Source: Aromatoleum petrolei (GTDB taxonomy: Bacteria > Pseudomonadota > Gammaproteobacteria > Burkholderiales > Rhodocyclaceae). Taken from it: a stretch of 64,000 bases of DNA. Both the position numbers and the translations under genes were made by a program. Within the stretch, counting starts at the first letter, position 1, and each line of letters opens with the position of its first letter. Below, one piece after another: positions 8,993 through 17,121 of this stretch. The notes under the pieces were generated by a model. That model worked only from the letters and a program-made list of their open reading frames with translations, had not been told where the DNA came from and made no database searches. The DNA lies in assembly GCF_017894385.1 (NCBI RefSeq), contig NZ_CP059560.1, forward strand, positions 3,786,001 to 3,850,000, in the 5' to 3' direction.

Positions 8993-10333
8993 TCAGCGCC
9001 CGGCGATCTTCATGCGTTCGATGAGGATCGAGCCGCAGATTTTCGCGCCGCGCGGCAGGGCGTCGTTGCCGACCGCGACGATGCTGCGGAACATGTCGCG
9101 CAGGTTGCCGGCGATGGTGATTTCTTCCACGGCATGCTTGATCTTGCCCTTCTCGACCCAGAAACCGGCGGCGCCGCGCGAGTAGTCGCCAGTGACGTAA
9201 TTGACGCCCTGGCCGAGGAGTTCGGTGACGACGAGGCCGCGGTCCATGTGCTTGACCAGCGCGGCGAAGTCCATGTCGCCCGGCTTGACGATGAGGTTGT
9301 GCGATCCGCCGGCGTTGGCGGTGGTCTGCAGGCCGAGCTTGCGCGCCGAGTAGGTCGACAGGAAATAGCCTTGCAGCACGCCGTCGGTGACGACTTCGCG
9401 GTCGTGCGTGGCCACGCCGTCGCTGTCGAAGGGGCTGGAGCCGAAGGCCTTGGGCAGGTGCGGGCGTTCGGAGATGCTCACGAGCGGCGAGAATACGGGC
9501 TGGCCGAGGCTGTCGAGCAGGAAGGAGGATTTGCGGTACAGCGAGCCGCCACTCACCGCATACACGAAGTTGCCGATCAGCGACACGGCGAGGGTGGCGT
9601 CGAACAGCACGGGGACTTCGCAGGTCTTGATCTTCTTCGCACCGAGGCGGGCGAGCGCGCGCTCGGCGGCGCGCTGGCCCACCGATTCGGGCGACATTAG
9701 CTCGGCGGCGTCGCGGCGCGTGTCGTACCAGTATTCGCGCTGCATGGCGTCGCCCTCGCCGGCGATGACCGAGCACGACACGCTGTGGCGCGAGCTGGCG
9801 TAGCCGCCCATGAAGCCGTTGCTGTTGGCAGAGATGAAGTGCGATTCCTGGGTCGAGACGGTGGCGCCTTCGGAGTTCGTGATCTTCGGGCTGGTCGCGA
9901 AGGCGGTGTCCTCGCAGCGGCGCGCGGCGGCGATCGCGTCCTCCACGCCTGGACGCCAGGGGTGGTGGAGATCGAGGTCGGGGCAGTCCTTCGCCATCAG
10001 TGCGGCGTCGGCGAGCCCGGCGCAGGGATCCGGGGCCGTGAAGCGCGCGATCGAGATCGCCGCGTCGACGGTCGCCTTGAGGGCTGCTTTGGAGAAATCG
10101 GAGGTGCTGGCGTGTCCGCGCTGCTGGCCGAGGTACACCGTGACGCCGATGCCTTTGTCGCGGTTGTACTCGATCGTATCGACTTCGCCCTTGCGCACCG
10201 TCGCGGACTGGCCGAAGCCTTCCGAGACGTCGGTTTCGCAGGCCGACGCGCCGCGCTTTTTCGCGAACTTGAGGACGTCGCTGGCGATTTCCTGCAGGCG
10301 GTCGGAGGGGAAGGAGAAGCCTTGATCGGACAT
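8993..10333 (-). CDS. pmbA: Metalloprotease subunit PmbA (TldE)
   Basis: The PmbA/TldE subunit of the TldD-TldE protease, which in E. coli matures microcin B17 and degrades CcdA. It is 446 residues long with the family's GVTVYLGQQRGHASTSDFS segment near residue 75 and the C-terminal ITIAGNLRDMF... region. As expected for PmbA it lacks the HExxxH zinc motif, which sits in TldD, encoded elsewhere in this window at 38402-39847. I chose ATG 10333 (MSDQGFSFPSD); the frame is open a little further, but only a TTG precedes. It is divergent from yjgA, as in E. coli, where pmbA and yjgA are also adjacent. Confidence 0.96.
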   Translation of the reverse strand: MSDQGFSFPSDRLQEIASDVLKFAKKRGASACETDVSEGFGQSATVRKGEVDTIEYNRDKGIGVTVYLGQQRGHASTSDFSKAALKATVDAAISIARFTAPDPCAGLADAALMAKDCPDLDLHHPWRPGVEDAIAAARRCEDTAFATSPKITNSEGATVSTQESHFISANSNGFMGGYASSRHSVSCSVIAGEGDAMQREYWYDTRRDAAELMSPESVGQRAAERALARLGAKKIKTCEVPVLFDATLAVSLIGNFVYAVSGGSLYRKSSFLLDSLGQPVFSPLVSISERPHLPKAFGSSPFDSDGVATHDREVVTDGVLQGYFLSTYSARKLGLQTTANAGGSHNLIVKPGDMDFAALVKHMDRGLVVTELLGQGVNYVTGDYSRGAAGFWVEKGKIKHAVEEITIAGNLRDMFRSIVAVGNDALPRGAKICGSILIERMKIAGR

Positions 10334-10358
10334 GGGCGGGAGACCGTTGAGCAAAGGC

Positions 10359-10364
10359 TATAAT
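10359..10364 (+). promoter_or_regulatory. -10 element upstream of yjgA
   Basis: An exact TATAAT on the plus strand in the short divergent region between pmbA and yjgA. The region 17 bases upstream (around 10336-10341) does not resemble TTGACA, so an activator or a weak -35 would be needed. Confidence 0.4.
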
Positions 10365-10394
10365 CTTACCCCGTTCCAACCGACTGTACTTTTC

Positions 10395-10973
10395 ATGAGC
10401 CACGCCCACGACGACGAAATGCTTCCGGACGACGATTCGGGGTTTCCGGAGCGGCCGAGCAAGAGCCAGCGCAAACGCGACATGCATGCGCTGCAGGATC
10501 TGGGTGAGCAGCTGGTGGCCTTGTCGCTGGACCAGCTGAAGAAGGTGCCGATGCCCGACTCGCTCGCCGAGGCGGTGCGCGAGGCCAAGCGCATCACCAG
10601 CCACGAAGGGCGCCGGCGCCAGATGCAGTATGTCGGCAAGCTGATGCGCAACGTCGACCCGGCGCCGATCCAGGCGCAGTTGGATGTTTTCAATGGCATC
10701 TCGAAGGCAGAAATCGCGCGCCAGCATCGTCTGGAGCGCCTGCGTGCCGATCTGATCGAGGACGAGAAGACACTGCAGGCGATCGGCGAGCACTGGCCCG
10801 AGGCCGATTTCCAGCAGCTGCGCACGCTGCGCCGCAACGCAATCAAGGAGCGCGAGCAGAACAAGCCGCCGCGCGCCTTTCGCGAGATTTTCCGCATCCT
10901 GCGCGACCTCGATGCCGGGGCGGGCGAGGGGGCCGGCGAGGATGTTGCGGGCGACGACGACGCCGACGAATGA
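10395..10973 (+). CDS. yjgA: Ribosome-associated protein YjgA (DUF615)
   Basis: A 192-residue DUF615 protein. The E. coli homologue (also called DarP) associates with late 50S assembly intermediates. Visible family features are the SKSQRKRDMHALQDLGEQL start, the central RRRQMQYVGKLMRN and the LRTLRRNAIKEREQNKPPRAFREIFR block. Both termini are acidic: DDDSGF near the N-terminus and a DDDADE tail. A good -10 (TATAAT at 10359-10364) lies 31 bases before the ATG, though I see no clear -35. It is divergent from pmbA and is followed after 28 bases by mog. Confidence 0.95.
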   Translation: MSHAHDDEMLPDDDSGFPERPSKSQRKRDMHALQDLGEQLVALSLDQLKKVPMPDSLAEAVREAKRITSHEGRRRQMQYVGKLMRNVDPAPIQAQLDVFNGISKAEIARQHRLERLRADLIEDEKTLQAIGEHWPEADFQQLRTLRRNAIKEREQNKPPRAFREIFRILRDLDAGAGEGAGEDVAGDDDADE

Positions 10974-11001
10974 ACGACCGGGATGCAATGAGGGAGACAC
11001 A

Positions 11002-11592
11002 ATGAGCGACGAAATCACCATCGGCCTGGTCTCGATCAGCGACCGGGCTTCCGACGGCACCTACGAGGATCAGGGCATTCCTGCGCTGAAGGACTGGCTC
11101 GCGAAGGCGCTGACCTCGCCGTGGCGCGCCGAGACGCGGTTGATTCCGGACGAACGCCCGATGATCGAACGCACGCTGGTCGATCTCGTCGACACCGTGG
11201 GCTGCTCGCTGATCCTGACGACCGGTGGCACCGGGCCGGCCGTGCGCGACGTGACGCCGGAAGCGACGCTGGCGGTGGGCGAGAAGGAGATGCCCGGCTT
11301 CGGCGAGGAGATGCGCCGCATCAGCCTGAATTTCGTGCCGACGGCGATCCTGTCGCGCCAGGTCGCGGTGATCCGCGGCAAGTCGCTGATCGTGAACCTG
11401 CCGGGGCAGCCGAAGTCGATCCGCGAGACGCTGGAAGGCCTCCGTGCGGTCGACGGCTCGGTTGCGCACGTCGGCATCTTCGCGGCGATTCCCTACTGCA
11501 TCGACCTCATCGGCGGCCCCTACGTCGAGACCGACGAGGCGGTGATCAAGGCCTTCCGGCCGAAACACGCGATCCGGCCGAAGCAGGGCTGA
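11002..11592 (+). CDS. mog: Molybdopterin adenylyltransferase
   Basis: Activates molybdopterin with ATP to give adenylyl-molybdopterin, the step before molybdate insertion by MoeA. It is 196 residues, the usual size. It follows E. coli Mog closely: GLVSISDRASDGTYEDQGIP at the N-terminus, TTGGTGPAVRDVTPEATLAV (nucleotide and MPT site) around residues 75-95, and LPGQPKSIRETLEGL. The start ATG 11002 has GGGAGA upstream. The MsrP enzyme encoded about 1.5 kb away (facing it) needs the same cofactor, but the two are not co-transcribed. The gene is followed by a foldback element. Confidence 0.97.
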   Translation: MSDEITIGLVSISDRASDGTYEDQGIPALKDWLAKALTSPWRAETRLIPDERPMIERTLVDLVDTVGCSLILTTGGTGPAVRDVTPEATLAVGEKEMPGFGEEMRRISLNFVPTAILSRQVAVIRGKSLIVNLPGQPKSIRETLEGLRAVDGSVAHVGIFAAIPYCIDLIGGPYVETDEAVIKAFRPKHAIRPKQG

Positions 11593-11602
11593 TTCGCAGT
11601 CA

Positions 11603-11768
11603 TAGGAGCCTGCCGGACTTAAAGGGAATCGGCTGCAAATCCGCCTGGGCGGTCCATATTTCGCCGCTTTTTTGGTCAATAGAATAACTATTGACCTGCA
11701 AAATCGACAAAATCTGTCCTCGCCCAGCCGAATTTTCGCTTCGATTCTTCAAGTCAGACAGGCTCCTA
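11603..11768. mobile_element. MITE-like foldback element bounded by TA
   Basis: A 166-bp near-complete palindrome. The ends are 17-bp inverted repeats with two mismatches (TAGGAGCCTG... at 11603-11619 and its complement at 11752-11768). The centre is a perfect 9-bp repeat, GGTCAATAG (11674-11682) and CTATTGACC (11688-11696), around AATAA. The arms between also align with small gaps. No reading frame is inside, and it is more AT-rich than its surroundings. Both ends begin with TA, compatible with a TA target-site duplication as made by IS630/Tc1-type elements. It lies between the convergent mog and msrQ genes and would form a long RNA hairpin in either direction, so it may also end transcription. 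Confidence 0.65.
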
Positions 11769-12446
11769 GCGCGACTTCGCGACGAGCGGAATGACCTTCG
11801 CGCCCGGCATCCGGGGCGGCGGCATGCTCGTGGTGACCTGGCGGCGGCGTTCCTGCTCGCGCCACCAGCCGCGCACGCCGAGCAGCGCGGCGAGAATCAG
11901 GCCGTAGATCATCGGTTCGAGGATGTCGGCCTTCACCAGCCACCAGTAATGCACGATCGCGAGGATGCCGATCGCGTACACTGAGCAGTGCAGCGACTGC
12001 CAGCGGCGTCCGCCGAGGCGCCGGATCGCGTAGTTGTTCGACGTGAGGGCGAGCGGGACAAGCAGCACAAAGGCGGCGAAGCCCACGGTGATGAAGGGGC
12101 GCTTCATGATGTCGCGCGCCATTGCCTGCAGGTCGAAGAACTGGTCGAGCCAGACATACGTGGTGAAGTGCAGGCTGGCGTAGAAGAAGGCAAACAGGCC
12201 CAGCGTGCGGCGCAGGCGAATCAGCCAGTTGAGGCCGGTGAGCTTGCGCAGCGGCGTGACGGCCAGCGTGATGAGCAGGAAGCGCAGCGTCCACTCGCCG
12301 CTTGCGCGCGTGATCGCCTCGATCGGGTTTGCGCCGAGGGCGTCGTCGAACCAGCGCTGCGCGTAGTACGCGAGCGGGATGAGGCACAAGGCAAACAAGG
12401 CCGACTTGATCGCGGCGAGCTGGGCAGCGGACGGGGTCTTGGTCAT
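11766..12446 (-). CDS. msrQ: Heme-binding membrane subunit MsrQ of protein-methionine-sulfoxide reductase
   Basis: Inner-membrane b-type heme protein (YedZ) that passes quinol-pool electrons to periplasmic MsrP. It has 226 residues and about six membrane spans. Candidate heme histidines are in YASLHFTTYVW (second or third span), QSLHCSVYAIG and IVHYWW. It starts eight bases after the msrP stop, so the two are co-transcribed. Its TAG stop is formed exactly at the TA edge of the foldback element, so the insertion may have altered the original C-terminus, although the protein has a near-normal length. Confidence 0.95.
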   Translation of the reverse strand: MTKTPSAAQLAAIKSALFALCLIPLAYYAQRWFDDALGANPIEAITRASGEWTLRFLLITLAVTPLRKLTGLNWLIRLRRTLGLFAFFYASLHFTTYVWLDQFFDLQAMARDIMKRPFITVGFAAFVLLVPLALTSNNYAIRRLGGRRWQSLHCSVYAIGILAIVHYWWLVKADILEPMIYGLILAALLGVRGWWREQERRRQVTTSMPPPRMPGAKVIPLVAKSR

Positions 12447-12454
12447 CGGACGGG

Positions 12455-13399
12455 TCAGAAAGACTTGCGCAGGTCCATGCCCTGGTACAGGCTCGCGACC
12501 TGCTCCGCATAGCCGTTGAACATCAGCGTCGGGCGCTTGCGGAATTCGCCGATGCGCCGTTCGGTGGCCTGGCTCCAGCGTGGATGGTCGACGTTCGGGT
12601 TCACGTTCGAATAGAAGCCGTACTCGCTCGGTGCGGCCTTGTTCCACGCGGTGCGGGGCTCCTTCTCGACGAGGCGGATCGCGACGATGGATTTCGCGCT
12701 CTTGAAACCGTACTTCCACGGCACCACGATGCGCACCGGCGCGCCGTTCTGGTTCGGCAGGACCTCCCCGTACAGGCCGAGCGTGAGCAAGGTCAGGGGA
12801 TGCATCGCCTCGTCCATGCGCAGGCCCTCGGTGTAGGGCCAGTCGAGCACCGGGCGGCGCAGCATGATGTTCGCGTCGTAGTGGGTGACGAACTCGACGT
12901 ACTTCGCGCTGCCCAGCGGGTCGACCTGTTTGAGCAGCGCCGACAGCGGAAAGCCGACCCAGGGGATCACCATCGACCACGCCTCGACGCAGCGCAGGCG
13001 GTAGATGCGTTCCTCGAGCGGTGCGAGCCGCAGCAGGTCGTCGATATCGAAGCTGCGGGGCTTGCCGGCGAGGCCCTCGATGCGCACGGTCCACGGGCGC
13101 ACCTGCAGCTTGCCGGCGTTCGCGGCCGGATCTTCCTTGTCGGTGCCGAATTCGTAGTAGTTGTTGTAGGTCGTGACCGACTTGTATGGCGTCTGAGTCT
13201 CGTCGCTGCTGAACGGCGAGCGTGCCAGCGGGCCCAGCTTGGCGGTTGCGGCGCGCGCGTCGGTCGGCAGGCCGGCCCACATCGCGGCCCCGGCGGCGAG
13301 GGTCGCTCCGGCGCCGTGAAGGAAGCGCCGCCGGTCCTCGAACAGGGCTCGCGGAGTGATTTCGGATGGAAGGATGTCGCTGGGCCTGAGGATTCGCAT
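12455..13399 (-). CDS. msrP: Periplasmic protein-methionine-sulfoxide reductase catalytic subunit MsrP
   Basis: Molybdopterin enzyme (YedY) that reduces methionine sulfoxide in envelope proteins oxidised by hypochlorite and related species. From ATG 13399 it has 314 residues; upstream ATGs at 13438 and 13444 are in frame, but the E. coli protein aligns from about here. The Tat signal is [20 protein letters not shown] (22-41). The molybdenum-coordinating cysteine is Cys137 in [16 protein letters not shown], and the [16 protein letters not shown] segment is typical. It lies downstream of an ECF sigma/anti-sigma pair on the same strand and directly before msrQ, which suggests stress-controlled expression. 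Confidence 0.96.
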   Translation of the reverse strand: MRILRPSDILPSEITPRALFEDRRRFLHGAGATLAAGAAMWAGLPTDARAATAKLGPLARSPFSSDETQTPYKSVTTYNNYYEFGTDKEDPAANAGKLQVRPWTVRIEGLAGKPRSFDIDDLLRLAPLEERIYRLRCVEAWSMVIPWVGFPLSALLKQVDPLGSAKYVEFVTHYDANIMLRRPVLDWPYTEGLRMDEAMHPLTLLTLGLYGEVLPNQNGAPVRIVVPWKYGFKSAKSIVAIRLVEKEPRTAWNKAAPSEYGFYSNVNPNVDHPRWSQATERRIGEFRKRPTLMFNGYAEQVASLYQGMDLRKSF

Positions 13400-13499
13400 C
13401 GCGTGACGTCGTGGGGTGAAAGCTTGCTCGTTCGGCATCCGCATGATGCCGAAGTTCCGCCTGATTGGGGAATTTGACCCGCTCGGCGTGGAGCTCCGG

Positions 13500-14267
13500 T
13501 CAGGGCGCGATCTGGTGATAGACGCTGTTCGCGAGCGGCAGCAGCGCGTCGCGGCCGAACTGGCCGGACAGGGCGTAGGCGAAGCGGCCATCCACCCAGT
13601 AGAACACGCCCACGTCGCCCTGTTGCGCGTAGCGGAATGCCGTCGTGCCGGCGTCGTCGTCGCGAACGCTGAGATAGAGCGTGAGGCGGCGGCCGCCGTC
13701 GTTCTCGTACATGAACTGGGCGCTGGGGCCGTCGGCCGCCGGCAGCAGACGTCCGCCCAGCAGCGCGAATCCTTGTTCGCGCAGGTCCGGAAGCTTCACC
13801 GGGGCGCCGAGGCGTTTCGTGAGCCAGGCGACGAGGTGCTGTTCCTGATCCGCGCCGACTTCGACCGGGTGGCGGACTTCGGGCGAATACACCGCATGGG
13901 CGACCGCGGCGCGATGGGGCAGGGATGCAAGGGTATCGCCATCCGGGGCGGAGGTCTGACCCACGTGGTAGCCGACACCCGCGCCCGCAAGCGCGCCGAT
14001 GGTCATCCAGGCGGCAACGGCGGCGATGCGGAGGGTCCGCGCGGGCCGGCGCCGTTCGAGCGTGGCGCGCAGGCGTGCCGGGACAGGCTCTTCGAGGAGA
14101 GGTTGATAGGCGCGGTGCAGTGTTTCGTTGTCCGTGCGCCAGCCCTCGACGCGTGCCGCGCGAGCCGGGTCCTCGGCCAGCCATGCGTCGACCTCGGCGC
14201 GGCGGGGGGCGTCGAGTCGCCGATCGACCCAGGCATGCAGATCGTCTTCGCAGATCGGGCGTGGCAT
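13500..14267 (-). CDS. Putative anti-sigma factor, single membrane span
   Basis: A 255-residue protein starting two bases after the ECF sigma stop. The cytosolic N-terminus ([19 protein letters not shown]...) is typical of anti-sigma factors of the RskA/FecR-like kind and lacks a full HxxxCxxC zinc motif. One membrane span follows (about 80-100, [20 protein letters not shown]). The remaining roughly 150 residues would be periplasmic and contain [23 protein letters not shown] and VYHQIAP at the end. Its place between the sigma gene and msrPQ suggests that it senses envelope oxidation (inference). It does not look like the DUF1109 NrsF anti-sigma described next to msrPQ in Azospira. Confidence 0.82.
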   Translation of the reverse strand: MPRPICEDDLHAWVDRRLDAPRRAEVDAWLAEDPARAARVEGWRTDNETLHRAYQPLLEEPVPARLRATLERRRPARTLRIAAVAAWMTIGALAGAGVGYHVGQTSAPDGDTLASLPHRAAVAHAVYSPEVRHPVEVGADQEQHLVAWLTKRLGAPVKLPDLREQGFALLGGRLLPAADGPSAQFMYENDGGRRLTLYLSVRDDDAGTTAFRYAQQGDVGVFYWVDGRFAYALSGQFGRDALLPLANSVYHQIAP

Positions 14268-14269
14268 GG

Positions 14270-14773
14270 CTATTTCACAACCTTCAGGTAGTCGGGCACG
14301 GCGGATTGCCCGGCGAGCACCTGGCGCAGGCGCTCGCGTGCACGCGACAGGCGCGACATGACGGTGCCGATGGGCGTGCCGAGGATGCGGGCGGTGTCCT
14401 CGTAGCTCATGTCTTCCAGGGTGACCAGCAGCAGCACTTCGCGCTGCTCGGGGGATAGCTGTTGCAGTGCGCGTTCCAGTTCGCGCAGCTCGATGCCATC
14501 CAGTTGTTGGGGGCGTACTGCAACCTCGGGCAGGTCTTCGGGGGCCCGGAAGTCCATCGCGCCCGAGGCGCGGTACTGGTTCACGAATACGTTGTGCATC
14601 ATTGTCAACAGCCAGGCTCGCAGATTGCCCGGGCGCCAAAGGCGCCCCTTCACTAGCGCGCGTTCCAGCGTGTCCTGCACGAGGTCGTCGGCCCGTGCGG
14701 CGTCGCCCGTGAGCCCGCGCGCGTAGCGGCGCAGGCGCGGGATTTCGGCGAGGAGGGCGTCGTCGGAGAACAT
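14270..14773 (-). CDS. ECF-type RNA polymerase sigma factor
   Basis: A 167-residue group IV sigma factor. Region 2 is at about 10-75 (YARGLTGDAARADDLVQDTL with the -10-binding WLLTMMHNVFVNQYR). Region 4 is at about 105-155 and contains LSPEQREVLLLVTLEDMSY, then the helix-turn-helix YEDTARILGTPIGTVMSRLS. It is followed after two bases by its likely anti-sigma, then msrP-msrQ. I could not identify a convincing matching promoter; GGAACTTC on the minus strand (13458-13451), in the gap before msrP, is a candidate -35 only. Confidence 0.92.
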   Translation of the reverse strand: MFSDDALLAEIPRLRRYARGLTGDAARADDLVQDTLERALVKGRLWRPGNLRAWLLTMMHNVFVNQYRASGAMDFRAPEDLPEVAVRPQQLDGIELRELERALQQLSPEQREVLLLVTLEDMSYEDTARILGTPIGTVMSRLSRARERLRQVLAGQSAVPDYLKVVK

Positions 14774-15048
14774 GCGGGGCGGCTAACCGTGTCAGCTCGG
14801 ATCCGTGCGTCCGGCGGGGATTTGGCAGGGTCGATTCGCGCGGTGCCGGGTGTTCATGCTTGCTCGCATCAGGGGTTCGTTACGCCATAAACAATCGGTG
14901 TGCGCACTTTATTCCGGTCGATCTGCAGCGAAGCGTCAAGCCGGCGCCGATGAGCATCACGGCTGTCGTGGCGCTGCGGCTCAGCGTCGGATGCTCATCT
15001 TGGGCTAGAATCGAAGGCTTGCCAAAGCCATCCTGCAGAGTTTTCGCC
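14774..15048. other. Intergenic region between the sigma factor gene and aroG
   Basis: A 275-base divergent spacer with no convincing gene. It holds a perfect 10-bp inverted repeat, GATGAGCATC (14949-14958) and GATGCTCATC (14990-14999), just before a TAGAAT hexamer (15006-15011) that could be the aroG -10. The promoter of the sigma operon must also lie here; I cannot point to it. Confidence 0.5.
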
Positions 15049-16134
15049 ATGTCCGCTTCAGTCAAGATCCACATCGACGACGTCCGCATCAAGGAAATCA
15101 AGGAGCTGGTGCCGCCGGCGCACGTGCTGCGCGAGTATCCGGCGACCCCGAAGTCGGCGGAAGTGGCGTTCGAGGCACGGCAGGCGACCCATCGCATCCT
15201 GTTCGGCGCCGACGACCGCCTGCTGGTCGTGATCGGGCCCTGTTCGATCCACGACATCGATGCGGCGCTCGAATATGCGCGCAAGCTGAAGGCCGAGGCG
15301 GCGCGCTTCAAGGACGAACTGCTCGTCGTCATGCGCGTGTATTTCGAGAAGCCGCGCACGACCGTCGGCTGGAAGGGACTGATCAACGATCCTTTCCTCG
15401 ACAACAGCTTCCGCATCAACGAGGGCGTGCGTCTCGCGCGCAAGCTGCTGTGGGAAATCAACGAGATGGGCCTGCCGGCCGGCACCGAATTCCTCGACAT
15501 GATCACGCCGCAGTACATCGGCGACCTGATCTCGTGGGGGGCGATCGGTGCGCGCACGACCGAGAGCCAGGTGCACCGCGAGCTCGCATCCGGTTTGTCG
15601 TGCCCGGTCGGCTTCAAGAACGGCACCGACGGGAACGTCAAGATTGCCGTCGATGCGATCAAGGCTGCGCAGTCGCCGCACCATTTCCTGTCGGTGACCA
15701 AGGCCGGTCATTCGGCGATCGTGTCGACGATGGGCAACGAGGATTGCCACGTGATCCTGCGCGGTGGCAAGGCGCCTAACTACGATGCGGCGAGCGTCGA
15801 CGCGGCATGCAAGGAGTTGGCGGCCTCGGGTGTTCCGGGCAAGGTCATGATCGATGCCTCGCATGCCAACAGCCGCAAGCAGCACCGCCTGCAGATCGAC
15901 GTCGCGCGCGACGTCGGGGTGCAGATGGCCGCGGGCGAGGATCGCATCATCGGCGTGATGGTCGAGTCGCACCTGAAGGAAGGGCGTCAGGATCTGGTTC
16001 CCGGCAAGGAACTGGAGTACGGCAAGAGCATCACCGATGCGTGCATCGGCTGGGAGGACAGTGTGACCGTGCTCGAAATTCTTGCCGAGGCGGTGCGCCA
16101 GCGGCGTGTCAGCAAGGGCGCCGATCTGGAGTGA
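15049..16134 (+). CDS. aroG: 3-deoxy-7-phosphoheptulonate synthase (DAHP synthase, type I)
   Basis: Condenses phosphoenolpyruvate and erythrose 4-phosphate, the first step of aromatic amino acid synthesis. At 361 residues it has the length of the AroF/G/H class. Active-site motifs are VIGPCSIHD, RVYFEKPRTTVGWKG, GARTTESQVHRELASGLSCP, VGFKNGTDGN and MIDASHANSRKQH. The feedback amino acid (Phe, Tyr or Trp) cannot be read with confidence. I chose ATG 15049 (MSASVKIHIDDVRI); the open frame extends upstream, but those residues are not family-like. A palindrome upstream may be an operator. Confidence 0.95.
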   Translation: MSASVKIHIDDVRIKEIKELVPPAHVLREYPATPKSAEVAFEARQATHRILFGADDRLLVVIGPCSIHDIDAALEYARKLKAEAARFKDELLVVMRVYFEKPRTTVGWKGLINDPFLDNSFRINEGVRLARKLLWEINEMGLPAGTEFLDMITPQYIGDLISWGAIGARTTESQVHRELASGLSCPVGFKNGTDGNVKIAVDAIKAAQSPHHFLSVTKAGHSAIVSTMGNEDCHVILRGGKAPNYDAASVDAACKELAASGVPGKVMIDASHANSRKQHRLQIDVARDVGVQMAAGEDRIIGVMVESHLKEGRQDLVPGKELEYGKSITDACIGWEDSVTVLEILAEAVRQRRVSKGADLE

Positions 16135-16142
16135 GTCGGTTG

Positions 16143-16170
16143 CCCCGCGCCGGGGCATTGCGGCGCGGGG
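16143..16170. terminator. GC hairpin between convergent aroG and cobalamin adenosyltransferase genes
   Basis: CCCCGCGCCG (16143-16152) pairs perfectly with CGGCGCGGGG (16161-16170) around an 8-base loop, in the 63-base space between two convergent genes. No U-run on either side; termination is inferred from position. Confidence 0.6.
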
Positions 16171-16197
16171 ACCGTTACCGCTGCGGTCTGTGCCCGA

Positions 16198-16749
16198 TCA
16201 GGCGTTCTTGCGCTTCTGCCACAGCACGTCGCCGCGGCCGCCGGCACGGTTGAGCACGCGGCCGAGCACGAACAGCAGGTCCGAGAGGCGGTTCAGATAT
16301 TGGCGCGGACCGTCGTTGACGGCCTCCTCGAGCGCCAGCGCGACCAGCGCCCGTTCCGCCCGCCTGCATACGGTGCGTGCGTGGTGCGCGAGCGCGGCCG
16401 GGCGGGTGCCGCCGGGCAGGATGAAGTCCTTCAGCGGCTCCAGCGGTTCGTTGTGGCGGTCCAGTTCCTGTTCGAGCTTCTCCACCTGTTTCGCGGTGAT
16501 CATGCTCATGCCGGGGATGCACACCTCGCCGCCGAGGTCGAAGAGGTCGTGTTGTGCGTCGGTCAGCAGGGCGCGAACATCTTCGGGCAGCTCCTCGCAC
16601 AGCAGAACGCCGATGGCGGCGTTGAGCTCATCGACTTCCCCGAGTGCGTGGATTCGCAGGCTGTTCTTCGAGACGCGCTTGCCGTCGCCCAGGCCGGTGG
16701 TGCCGGCGTCGCCGGTGCGGGTGTAAATCTTGGAAAGCCGGTGTCCCAT
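16198..16749 (-). CDS. ATP:cob(I)alamin adenosyltransferase, PduO type
   Basis: Makes adenosylcobalamin from cob(I)alamin and ATP. The 183-residue protein starts with IYTRTGDAGTTGLGDGKRVSK (ATP-binding N-terminus), continues with GEVDELNAAIG and has the C-terminal CRRAERALV...NRLSDLLFVLGR helix typical of PduO/MMAB. It stands alone; no cobalamin pathway gene and no B12 riboswitch is visible beside it. A -10 (TATAAT on the minus strand, 16789-16784) lies about 35 bases before the ATG. Confidence 0.95.
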   Translation of the reverse strand: MGHRLSKIYTRTGDAGTTGLGDGKRVSKNSLRIHALGEVDELNAAIGVLLCEELPEDVRALLTDAQHDLFDLGGEVCIPGMSMITAKQVEKLEQELDRHNEPLEPLKDFILPGGTRPAALAHHARTVCRRAERALVALALEEAVNDGPRQYLNRLSDLLFVLGRVLNRAGGRGDVLWQKRKNA

Positions 16750-16875
16750 GTGCTCGTGGTCCTGTGTAATCGTGGGTTGGCCGATTATAAGGGATGCCTC
16801 GGGAGTTGCCTCCGGTGTTCAGCCCGTGTTCATTCGTGGTCCGTATGCTGTGAACCGTCCACAGCCAAGGGGGCG

Positions 16876-17040
16876 ATGATGATGAAGCTACGGGAAACGG
16901 AATTTTTCGGCCAGTTCGTAAGTGTCGTTGCAGGCAGCCTGCTGCTCGTGATGACTTGTGCCTTTGTTGCGATTCCGGCAACGCTTTCGGTGCCGCCGGG
17001 TGCGGTGGCGGCAGCGGCTTTGCCTGTGCATCTGACCTGA
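16876..17040 (+). CDS. Small hypothetical membrane protein (54 aa)
   Basis: A short frame of three consecutive ATG codons (16876, 16879, 16882), preceded by AAGGGGG. It encodes a charged start (MKLRETEFFGQF), one membrane span (about 15-37, VSVVAGSLLLVMTCAFVAIP) and a short Ala/Val-rich tail. It lies alone between the divergent adenosyltransferase gene and alaS. I do not recognise a family. The composition (amphipathic start plus a clear span) and the good ribosome site argue that it is real, but not strongly. Confidence 0.5.
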   Translation: MMMKLRETEFFGQFVSVVAGSLLLVMTCAFVAIPATLSVPPGAVAAAALPVHLT

Positions 17041-17121
17041 TGTACCGGGTCGGGGGGAGTCCGGCTGGCGACGCGTGCAGCCGCGCTGCGCATGACGGCG
17101 GCGGGGCGGCAGTTGGAGTTA

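Noticed and set aside
11674..11696. Intrinsic terminator formed by the GGTCAATAG/CTATTGACC repeat
   Set aside because: The run of T lies before the hairpin on the plus strand, and A follows it on the minus strand, so neither direction has the stem-then-U order; it is better seen as the centre of the foldback element.
13439..13470. ECF promoter GGAACTTC before msrP
   Set aside because: The -35-like part is good, but no matching CGTC/TCTGA-type -10 stands at 16-17 bases, so it is mentioned only as a candidate.
16750..16875. Cobalamin riboswitch upstream of the adenosyltransferase gene
   Set aside because: The leader is too short before the -10 and shows none of the B12-box features.
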